Assembly: GCA_943326315.2 (NCBI GenBank)
Contig: CALPSU020000153.1
Location: 1 to 6,316, forward strand
Reading direction: 5' to 3'
Source: Chryseobacterium gleum
GTDB lineage: Bacteria > Bacteroidota > Bacteroidia > Flavobacteriales_D > Crocinitomicaceae
DNA: 6,316 bases
The position numbers were made by a program, and so were the translations under genes. Below are positions 1 through 6,154 of the stretch, piece after piece. The notes under the pieces are model-generated. The model saw nothing but the letters and a program-made list of their open reading frames with translations. It searched no databases and was not told where the DNA came from. Each line of letters begins with the position of its first letter. Within the stretch, counting starts at the first letter, position 1.

Positions 1-922
1 CTTGAATCAAAAAAGGTTCATAAACCTCCTCAAGTGTTCCAGCATTTTCGCCAATTGCAGTTGCTATAGTTGTTAAACCAACAGGGCCTCCTGCAAATTT
101 CTCTATAATAGCAGTAAGAATTCTATTATCCATTTCGTCTAAACCACTTTCATCCACATTCAAGGCTTTTAAAGCAAGCTTCGTAATTTCTAAAGTTATT
201 GTTCCATTACCTTTAATTTGAGCAAAATCTCTAACTCTACGAAGTAATGAATTAGCAATTCTAGGCGTCCCTCTACTTCTTGTTGCTATTTGATAAGCAG
301 CAGTTTCATCGATTGGAATATCTAATAAACTAGAGGAACGTTCAATAATGGAAGTAAGTACTTTGGAATCATAATATTCTAAACGAGAATTAATGCCAAA
401 CCGAGCTCTTAGAGGTGAAGTAAGTAAACCCGAACGAGTTGTAGCACCAATAAGCGTAAAAGGATTTAAAGTAATTTGAACAGTTCGAGCATTAGGACCA
501 GAATCTATAATAATATCAATAACATAATCTTCCATTGCCGAATACAAATATTCTTCAATTACCGGACTTAAACGATGAATTTCATCAATAAATAAAACAT
601 CACCAGTATTTAGATTTGTTAATAATCCAGCTAAATCACCTGCTTTATCCAAAACAGGTCCGCTAGTAACCTTAAAGCCAACTCCTAATTCATTGGCAAT
701 TATATTAGCTAAAGTAGTTTTACCAAGCCCTGGAGGGCCATGTAAAAGAACATGATCTAAAGGTTCTCCACGCAATTTAGCAGCACGAACAAAAATATCT
801 AAATTTTCAACAACATTATCTTGACCAGAAAAATCAACAAGAAGTTTAGGTCGTAAAACTTTATCGTAGTCTTTCTCTCCGTTACTTTCAGCTTCTTCTC
901 TATAGTCAAATGAATCTTCCAA
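1..922 (-). CDS. ruvB: Holliday junction branch migration ATPase RuvB (3' end cut by window)
   Basis: RuvB is the hexameric AAA+ motor that, with RuvA, drives branch migration of Holliday junctions in the cytoplasm during recombinational repair. The frame is open for 307 codons to the window edge; roughly 30 C-terminal residues are missing by comparison with the family. Counting from the TTG at 922, one sees Walker A GPPGLGKT (62-69), Walker B LFIDE (110-114) followed by IHR, sensor 1 IGATTR (158-163), the arginine finger region LRARFG (171-176), sensor 2 RGTPRIAN (217-224), and the winged-helix domain with GGPVGL and EPFLIQ near the cut end. No ATG exists between the upstream in-frame stop (TAG at about 977-979) and the conserved body, so I chose TTG at 922, giving an N-terminus MEDSFDYREEAES; ATT at 925 is a weaker alternative. 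It lies 68 bp after coxA, separated by a terminator, so it is probably a separate unit with no functional tie to respiration. Confidence 0.97.
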   Translation of the reverse strand, partial: MEDSFDYREEAESNGEKDYDKVLRPKLLVDFSGQDNVVENLDIFVRAAKLRGEPLDHVLLHGPPGLGKTTLANIIANELGVGFKVTSGPVLDKAGDLAGLLTNLNTGDVLFIDEIHRLSPVIEEYLYSAMEDYVIDIIIDSGPNARTVQITLNPFTLIGATTRSGLLTSPLRARFGINSRLEYYDSKVLTSIIERSSSLLDIPIDETAAYQIATRSRGTPRIANSLLRRVRDFAQIKGNGTITLEITKLALKALNVDESGLDEMDNRILTAIIEKFAGGPVGLTTIATAIGENAGTLEEVYEPFLIQ

Positions 923-936
923 AATCTTAGTTTTAT

Positions 937-944
937 CAAAAATA
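937..944 (-). promoter_or_regulatory. Candidate -7 promoter element for ruvB
   Basis: The minus strand reads TATTTTTG here, an exact match to the Bacteroidota -7 consensus TAnnTTTG, 14 bases before the proposed ruvB TTG. No TTTG or TTG is present at the usual distance for the -33 element (about 19 bases upstream), where the terminator stem lies instead. It overlaps the T-tract of the terminator. A chance match is quite possible in AT-rich DNA, so this is a weak call. Confidence 0.3.
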
Positions 945-972
945 CAAAAGCCCCTCCAAATGGAGAGGCTTT
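937..972 (-). terminator. Rho-independent terminator of the act-cox operon
   Basis: Positions 947-957 and 962-972 form an 11-bp stem (AAAGCCTCTCC with GGAGGGGCTTT on the minus strand) containing a single G:U wobble and an ATTT loop at 958-961. On the minus strand it is followed by the T-rich stretch TGTATTTTTG (946-937). The stem begins 18 bases after the coxA stop codon, the expected place for the end of the act-cox transcript. The T-tract is interrupted by G and A, so termination may be incomplete. Read in the plus direction the stem would have a C-A mismatch and no plus-strand gene precedes it. Confidence 0.8.
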
Positions 973-990
973 GAAACTAAATATATTTAA

Positions 991-2811
991 TTAATGTTCG
1001 ATTTCACCGTCAGCCAAAGGAACAATCTGAGTAATAAAATCATCTTCAGCTCCTGGTTTAGAATAATCATAAGGCCATCTATGAACAGTTGGTAATTCAC
1101 CTGGCCAGTTTCCATGAACATGTTCTACTGGAGTTGTCCATTCAAGTGAATTTGCTCTCCAAGGATTTTGAATAGTCTTAGGACCTCTAGCGATACTATA
1201 AAAGAAGTTGAACAAGAATACCAATTGACCTAAAGCGGCGATAATAGCAGCAATAGTAATGATAACATTTAAATCCATCATCATTTCAGCTGAATCCGTA
1301 TTAAATTCACTATAAACTGAATAGTCATAATAACGACGAGGTGCTCCAGCTAAGCCAACAAAATGCATTGGAAAGAAAACACCGTAAGCACCAAATATAG
1401 TAATCCAAAAATGAACATAACCTAATCGTTTATTCATCATTTTACCATACATCTTAGGAAACCAATGATAAACACCAGCAAACATACCAAAAACAGCTGA
1501 CATTCCCATTACAATATGAAAGTGAGCAACAACAAAATAAGTATCGTGAATAGAAATATCAAGAGCAGAATCAGCAAGAATAATTCCTGTAACACCTCCA
1601 GTAATAAAAGTAGATACCAAACCAATTGCAAACATCATAGCTGGAGTCAAAACAATTGAACCTCTCCACAATGTAGTTATATAATTAAACACTTTAACGG
1701 CTGAAGGAATTGCAATTAATAAAGTTGTAAAAACAAATACACTTCCAAGGAAAGGATTCATCCCCGTTACAAACATGTGATGTGCCCACACAATAAAAGA
1801 TAAAAATCCAATTGCTAAAATAGACCCAATCATTGCTCTATATCCAAATATTGGCTTACGCGAATTAGTAGAGATAATTTCAGAAGACAAACCTAATGCA
1901 GGTAACAAAACAATATAAACTTCAGGATGTCCTAAGAACCAAAATAAATGTTGATACAAAATTGGTGAACCACCATGATTAGCTAACATTTCACCACCAA
2001 CTATAATATCAGATAAATAGAAACTTGTTCCAGCCATTCTATCCATCATTAACAATAACACAGCAGAGAATAAAACAGGGAAAGATAAAACACCTAAAAT
2101 AGCAGTAACAAAGAAAGCCCAAATTGTAAGAGGCATTCTAGTCATTGACATTCCTTTTGTACGTAAATTTAAAATAGTAACAATATAATTTAATGAACCT
2201 AACAAGGATGATACAACAAATATAGTCATCGAAGCAAGCCATAAAGTCATTCCTAAACCTGAACCTCCCATAGCTTGAGGCAAAGCTGATAATGGTGGAT
2301 ATATTGTCCAACCAGCTGAAGCAGGTCCTGTTTCAATAAACAATGAAATCAACATAATAATTGATGAAAGAAAGAAAAACCAGTATGACAACATATTTAA
2401 GAAGCCAGATGCCATATCTCTCGCACCAATCTGCAATGGAATAAGTAAATTTGAAAAAGTTCCAGATAAACCTCCTGTCAAAAGAAAGAAAACCATTATA
2501 GTACCATGTATAGTAACTAATCCCAAATAAATATCTTCTTTCATTATTCCATCTGGAGCCCAAGTTTCTCCTAAAAAGAAAGATAAGAAATCTGAACTTT
2601 CCCCAGGCCATGCAATTTGAATACGAAAAAGAATTGATAACAACATCGCAACAATTCCCATAAAAACAGCAGTTAATAGAAACTGTTTACCGATCATTTT
2701 ATGATCTTGACTGAAAATATATTTTGAAACAAAACTTTCTTCATGGTGTCCATGAGCCCCATGATCATGAGAATCGTGATGTCCGTGTGCTTCGTGCGCT
2801 AATACCGCCAT
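991..2811 (-). CDS. coxA: Cytochrome c oxidase subunit I (aa3-type, family A1)
   Basis: Catalytic subunit of the haem-copper oxidase in the inner membrane; it reduces O2 to water at haem a3-CuB and pumps protons. The 606-residue protein shows the expected twelve-helix pattern from about residue 43 to 540. Visible ligands are His102 and His432 for haem a, His430 for haem a3, and His295, His344 and His345 for CuB, with Tyr299 available for the His-Tyr cross-link. GHPEVY (294-299) supplies the Glu297 that marks A1-type oxidases; Asp132 with Asn139 fits the D-channel entrance and Lys373 the K-channel. The C-terminal part has the PRRYYDY and WRANSLEWTTPVEH motifs usual in this family. The N-terminus is very His-rich (nine His in residues 6-23). 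The ATG at 2811 is preceded by an A-rich stretch rather than a Shine-Dalgarno site, as is normal in Bacteroidota. It follows coxB by 32 bp and is the last gene of the operon. Confidence 0.98.
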   Translation of the reverse strand: MAVLAHEAHGHHDSHDHGAHGHHEESFVSKYIFSQDHKMIGKQFLLTAVFMGIVAMLLSILFRIQIAWPGESSDFLSFFLGETWAPDGIMKEDIYLGLVTIHGTIMVFFLLTGGLSGTFSNLLIPLQIGARDMASGFLNMLSYWFFFLSSIIMLISLFIETGPASAGWTIYPPLSALPQAMGGSGLGMTLWLASMTIFVVSSLLGSLNYIVTILNLRTKGMSMTRMPLTIWAFFVTAILGVLSFPVLFSAVLLLMMDRMAGTSFYLSDIIVGGEMLANHGGSPILYQHLFWFLGHPEVYIVLLPALGLSSEIISTNSRKPIFGYRAMIGSILAIGFLSFIVWAHHMFVTGMNPFLGSVFVFTTLLIAIPSAVKVFNYITTLWRGSIVLTPAMMFAIGLVSTFITGGVTGIILADSALDISIHDTYFVVAHFHIVMGMSAVFGMFAGVYHWFPKMYGKMMNKRLGYVHFWITIFGAYGVFFPMHFVGLAGAPRRYYDYSVYSEFNTDSAEMMMDLNVIITIAAIIAALGQLVFLFNFFYSIARGPKTIQNPWRANSLEWTTPVEHVHGNWPGELPTVHRWPYDYSKPGAEDDFITQIVPLADGEIEH

Positions 2812-2840
2812 TTTTATTTGTATTTAATTTAAATTCTAAT

Positions 2841-2861
2841 TAATTATTTTGCAGCTACAAC
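2841..2861 (-). repeat. Copy 1 of a 21-bp imperfect direct repeat at the coxB 3' end
   Basis: These 21 bases differ at only two positions from 5372-5392, which sits at the same place relative to the actE stop codon. Each copy covers the last few codons, the TAA stop and three bases beyond it. Common ancestry of the tails or convergence of low-complexity codons could both explain it. Confidence 0.55.
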
Positions 2862-4085
2862 AGTTGAATCAACAACCACATCAGCCATTGGTGCAGCAGG
2901 AGCTACAACAGGGAAATAAACATCTTTAAATGTAGAAGATTTTTTCTTAGCATCCATCCAATTAATATATTCAGATTTTTCAAGAACAACAATAATCATT
3001 TTCATTTTATAATGTGCAGAACCACAAATCTTGTTACACAAAAGAGCATAATTAAATTTTGGATTATTCATTTTCACTCTCATTTCTTTTGAAGTGATAT
3101 CAGGAGTAAATTTAAAACGAGTAGTTAAACCAGGAACAGTATTCATTTGAGCTCTAAAATTTGGAAAATAAGCTGAATGAATTACATCTTTAGCTCTAAA
3201 ATTAAATTCATATTCTTTATTTTCACATAAGAATAAAGTGTCTTTTTGAATTATATCATCCCAAGCAAACTTATCAATCTTAGAATCATGGTGACCTCTC
3301 ATTTGATAAAGAATTCTAATTAAACGAGATTTTCTTTCCAAATCGACAGTCATTTTTTCACGTTCTTCAGGAATTAACATGATTTTTCTATCGTTTAATT
3401 TAGATTCTAAAGCTTTAATACCAGAAAGTCCATTCTCCATTTGGAAAATTGCAGTATCTATAGTATTAGTTGTCATTAATGCTAATTCATTATTATCAGT
3501 AGTAAGCTTATAATCAAATTTACCTAATGTATTATCATCCCCTGAATAACGAGCTGTCCAATCGAATTGCTTAGAAAATAATTCGATATTAATAGACTCT
3601 TTAACAGCTTCATTAGTAATAGTATTCCAACTTCTTAATCCTAAAATAATTATGATAGCCAAAACAATTGCAGGAACAACTGTCCAAATCATTTCTAACT
3701 TATTATCATGTGGGAAATAAAATGCTTTAACTCCAGGTTTACGAATATATTTATAGGCAAAAGTAAAAAGTAAAAAATTAGTTATAAAAAATACTATTGA
3801 AATCAATGCAAAATTGATATTTAATAACCAATCTAATTCTTTCCCATGAACAGAAGCAGCTTCACCTCTTCCTGTCCAACCATAAGTTAACATAAGATAT
3901 ATATAGCCAATAAAAAGAAATGACAAAAATACTAGCATCATACGAGCATTAAATCTATTGTCACGACTGTTTGTTTCATGTTCTCCTTCCTTTCTTAACT
4001 TAGAAGAAAGTTCATATAAACGTACCAATTGAGCTATTGCTAAAACCCCTAGTACTATTACTATTAATGCAACTAATTTGTTCAT
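2844..4085 (-). CDS. coxB: Cytochrome c oxidase subunit II with CuA site
   Basis: Carries the binuclear CuA centre that receives electrons from cytochrome c (here probably the haem c subunits of alternative complex III) and passes them to haem a of CoxA. The 413 residues contain four hydrophobic segments (about 2-20, 49-67, 88-110 and 132-150); the last two are the classical hairpin, the first two an N-terminal addition I also associate with Bacteroidota homologues. The periplasmic domain has the aromatic patch QFDWTARY (173-180) and CuA ligands His303, Cys350, Cys354, His358 and Met361. The usual Glu of the CSEICG-type loop is Lys352 here (CNKICG). About 85 charged, mostly helical-looking residues (about 197-285) separate the aromatic patch from the CuA strands. 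There is no CXXCH, hence no fused cytochrome c. The tail is rich in Ala, Val and Pro (393-413). It lies 53 bp after actF and 32 bp before coxA. Confidence 0.96.
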   Translation of the reverse strand: MNKLVALIVIVLGVLAIAQLVRLYELSSKLRKEGEHETNSRDNRFNARMMLVFLSFLFIGYIYLMLTYGWTGRGEAASVHGKELDWLLNINFALISIVFFITNFLLFTFAYKYIRKPGVKAFYFPHDNKLEMIWTVVPAIVLAIIIILGLRSWNTITNEAVKESINIELFSKQFDWTARYSGDDNTLGKFDYKLTTDNNELALMTTNTIDTAIFQMENGLSGIKALESKLNDRKIMLIPEEREKMTVDLERKSRLIRILYQMRGHHDSKIDKFAWDDIIQKDTLFLCENKEYEFNFRAKDVIHSAYFPNFRAQMNTVPGLTTRFKFTPDITSKEMRVKMNNPKFNYALLCNKICGSAHYKMKMIIVVLEKSEYINWMDAKKKSSTFKDVYFPVVAPAAPMADVVVDSTVVAAK

Positions 4086-4123
4086 TATTTATTCTTTAAA
4101 AATTTAAAAAAATTAAGAGACGG

Positions 4124-4131
4124 CAAATATA
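4124..4131 (-). promoter_or_regulatory. Candidate internal promoter -7 element before coxB
   Basis: In the 53-bp gap between actF and coxB the minus strand reads TATATTTG, an exact TAnnTTTG match, 38 bases before the coxB ATG. A start site just downstream would give a leader of about 30 bases. I see no convincing TTTG or TTG about 19 bases upstream, where the actF coding end lies. If real, it would let the oxidase genes be expressed separately from the act genes; chance is the main alternative. Confidence 0.28.
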
Positions 4132-4138
4132 TTGATTA

Positions 4139-5341
4139 TTATATTTCGTGATGAATTGACTCGTCCAAAAATGGATGATTTACCGGTGTTAATGGTGCTT
4201 TTGTTAAATTTTTCAAAATCATTCGAATAAAGAAACCAGTACCAACTAAAGCCAAACCAATTTCTAAGAATCCGATTGATGCTTTAGCGCCCATTGAACC
4301 AGCAGAAACAAGAATATAAATATCTAACCAATGACCAAGTAATATAATACAACCAACAAAAGTTAATATTCCAGCATGTCTTTTAGCTTCTCTAGACATT
4401 AATATAAGCATAGGGAAAGCAAAATTAATAAAGAACATACCAAAATATAAAAACTTATAATGCTCAATACGAGTCATGTAATAAACAACTTCTTCACCAA
4501 TATTAGCAAACCAAATCAACATAAACTGACAAAACCATAAATATGACCACAAAAAAGATGTTGCAAAAGTCCATTTTCCTAAATCATGAATATGACTATC
4601 ATTTACATTTGGTAAATATCCTTGTTTTTTCAAATATAAAGTAAGCATAACTAGAACTGTCATAGTAGAACACCACATACCAGCAAAACAATACCAACCA
4701 TATAAAGTAGAGAACCAATGCACATCAATAGACATTAACCAATCCCATGAAGATGATGAACTAAAAACAGCAAAGAAAACTAAGAATACAGCACTTTTTC
4801 TATAATTTAAAAAATGTATATCTGTTCCTCCAACTTTATCTTCTAAAATAGATCTATTTCTAAAACCTCTCCAGTATAAAAAGTATACTAAAAAATAAAC
4901 TGCTGTTCTGATCCAGAAAAACATTTTATTTAAATAGGCCGATTTACCATCAATAATTTCATCGTAATGATGTGAAGCAGGATTAGTAGTTTCTGGATCC
5001 ATCCATAAATATATATGAGCTCCATCCATAAAAGTGATAATTAACAAAACAGTTCCTAGAACTCCCATACCGTAAGGTAAAAAACCAGCTACCGCTTCAA
5101 TAACTCTTTTAATAGATGCATACCATCCAGTTTCAGTTGCATATTGTAAAGCAAGGAAAAACAAAGCTCCCAAACCGATAGCAAAGAAATAAAAACCATT
5201 GATTAATCCGTTCGCCAATATACGTTGAACTAGATTGTGTTCACCTATATGAGAAAATATCCCAATTGCAGTAAACAAAACACCTACTACTAAAAGTGAA
5301 GTTGTAAGAGTTTTAGATTTATTTGATATTTTGAATTCCAT
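4139..5341 (-). CDS. actF: Alternative complex III membrane subunit ActF (NrfD/PsrC-like)
   Basis: ActF is one of two polytopic NrfD/PsrC-like subunits (with ActC) of alternative complex III, the quinol:cytochrome c oxidoreductase that replaces the bc1 complex in many Bacteroidota; it sits in the inner membrane and is often annotated as a quinone-binding or quinone-associated subunit, though the quinone site is better established for ActC. The 400-residue protein has about ten hydrophobic segments, beginning near 12-30, 48-66, 88-105, 140-157 and 184-198 and ending near 357-376. Recognisable family segments are SSSSSWDWLMSIDVHWFST (194-212), LGKWTFATSFLWSYLWF (254-270) and IWFANIGEE (276-284). 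It carries no haem or iron-sulphur motif. The ATG at 5341 follows a purine-rich CGAAAGAAG stretch, 33 bp after actE. The call rests on motif recognition plus position between actE and coxB. Confidence 0.92.
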   Translation of the reverse strand: MEFKISNKSKTLTTSLLVVGVLFTAIGIFSHIGEHNLVQRILANGLINGFYFFAIGLGALFFLALQYATETGWYASIKRVIEAVAGFLPYGMGVLGTVLLIITFMDGAHIYLWMDPETTNPASHHYDEIIDGKSAYLNKMFFWIRTAVYFLVYFLYWRGFRNRSILEDKVGGTDIHFLNYRKSAVFLVFFAVFSSSSSWDWLMSIDVHWFSTLYGWYCFAGMWCSTMTVLVMLTLYLKKQGYLPNVNDSHIHDLGKWTFATSFLWSYLWFCQFMLIWFANIGEEVVYYMTRIEHYKFLYFGMFFINFAFPMLILMSREAKRHAGILTFVGCIILLGHWLDIYILVSAGSMGAKASIGFLEIGLALVGTGFFIRMILKNLTKAPLTPVNHPFLDESIHHEI

Positions 5342-5371
5342 CTTCTTTCGTTAATGTGTTAAATATATAGC

Positions 5372-5392
5372 TAATTATTTTGAAGCAACAAC
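5372..5392 (-). repeat. Copy 2 of the 21-bp imperfect direct repeat, at the actE 3' end
   Basis: It matches 2841-2861 at 19 of 21 bases and includes the actE TAA stop. The encoded tails also agree: VVADTTAKVVASK in ActE against VVVDSTVVAAK in CoxB. Confidence 0.55.
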
Positions 5393-6100
5393 TTTTGCAG
5401 TCGTATCAGCAACAACAGCACCTATAGCTGGGTAAGCTGGATTTTGAAATTTCTTAACAAAATGAACTAATGTCCAAATTTCTTTTTTATTCAAAATCGA
5501 TGAATGAGAACCCATAGCACCTTTTCCGTAATAAATAGAATAAAACATTTGTCCTTCTGTAGCAACAACATTTGCATAATTAGGAACACCTGCATAAGCT
5601 CCACTTACAACCATTGGTCCATTACCATCTCCTTTTTCACCATGACAATGAGCACAATTAGAAGTGTAAAGTTGTTTTCCCTTTTTAAAAATAGCCTCTG
5701 AATTATCAGCAGTTAATTTAAAAGGGTTTACGTCACCAATAGCTAATGCATACTCATCATTATCAGAAAGACTAGAATTATACATTCCATGAGTTAATTT
5801 AAAAGCAGAACCTGCTTTACGAACATAAGGCAACATCAAAGAAACAGTAGCCGAATCAGTCCCATAATATGGAATTGTATTTAAAGGTGGAACCAAAGCA
5901 GAGATTCTACCTTTAACACCTTCGTTTTCTTTTCCTCTAATTTCACCATAATCAACGTATGGCTCAATAGCTGGTGATCTATACATATCTGGCATATACT
6001 CTGAACCAGAGCTATCAGGATTAGAAGTGCACGAGCCTAAAATAAATGTAGACGCTGCAACTATTGCTAAACTTGCTATTGCCTTGAATTTAATTTTCAT
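5375..6100 (-). CDS. actE: Alternative complex III monohaem cytochrome c lipoprotein ActE
   Basis: ActE is the lipid-anchored monohaem cytochrome c of alternative complex III, placed on the periplasmic face where it can relay electrons toward the oxidase. The 241-residue precursor has a lipoprotein signal: Lys2, Lys4 and Lys6, a hydrophobic stretch 7-21, and lipobox LGSC (21-24), so Cys24 should become the acylated N-terminus. Next comes the family segment EYMPDMYRSPAIEPYVDYG (34-52). The class I cytochrome c fold runs from about 134 to 218 with the haem site CAHCH (149-153); His153 is the proximal ligand, and Met196 in GKGAMGSHS is the likely distal ligand. A Val/Ala/Thr tail (222-241) follows the fold and resembles that of CoxB. 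The ATG at 6100 begins the signal peptide exactly, with no better alternative. It lies 54 bp after actD and 33 bp before actF. Confidence 0.94.
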   Translation of the reverse strand: MKIKFKAIASLAIVAASTFILGSCTSNPDSSGSEYMPDMYRSPAIEPYVDYGEIRGKENEGVKGRISALVPPLNTIPYYGTDSATVSLMLPYVRKAGSAFKLTHGMYNSSLSDNDEYALAIGDVNPFKLTADNSEAIFKKGKQLYTSNCAHCHGEKGDGNGPMVVSGAYAGVPNYANVVATEGQMFYSIYYGKGAMGSHSSILNKKEIWTLVHFVKKFQNPAYPAIGAVVADTTAKVVASK

Positions 6101-6123
6101 CTGTCTTATTAGTTTAATTTTGT

Positions 6124-6154
6124 CAAAAAGTACCTACCGGTAATAACTGACAAA
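6124..6154 (-). promoter_or_regulatory. Weak candidate promoter between actD and actE
   Basis: On the minus strand TTTG (6154-6151) is followed after 18 bases by TACTTTTTG (6132-6124). This resembles the Bacteroidota arrangement TTTG-N19-TAnnTTTG, but the -7 box has one extra T, so it is not a strict match. An 8-bp palindrome TACCGGTA (6135-6142), a rare GC-containing patch in this gap, lies between the boxes. It could be an internal promoter with an operator, or chance. Confidence 0.22.

Noticed and set aside
2333..2611. A 92-codon minus-strand open frame inside coxA
   Set aside because: It lies wholly within coxA in another frame, and its translation is rich in Phe, Tyr and Trp with no recognisable motif, as expected of a shadow of a membrane-protein gene.
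2844..4085. CoxB as a caa3-type subunit with a fused cytochrome c
   Set aside because: No CXXCH occurs in the 413 residues; the protein ends in a short Ala/Val tail after the CuA domain.
4086..4120. AT-rich, partly self-complementary stretch before coxB that might be a terminator after actF
   Set aside because: The only pairing is between A and T runs with no GC stem, and a stop here would cut an operon whose gene order is conserved.
5504..5701. A 65-codon plus-strand open frame opposite actE
   Set aside because: It is antisense to the cytochrome c coding region with its CXXCH site, and has no recognisable product or start signal.
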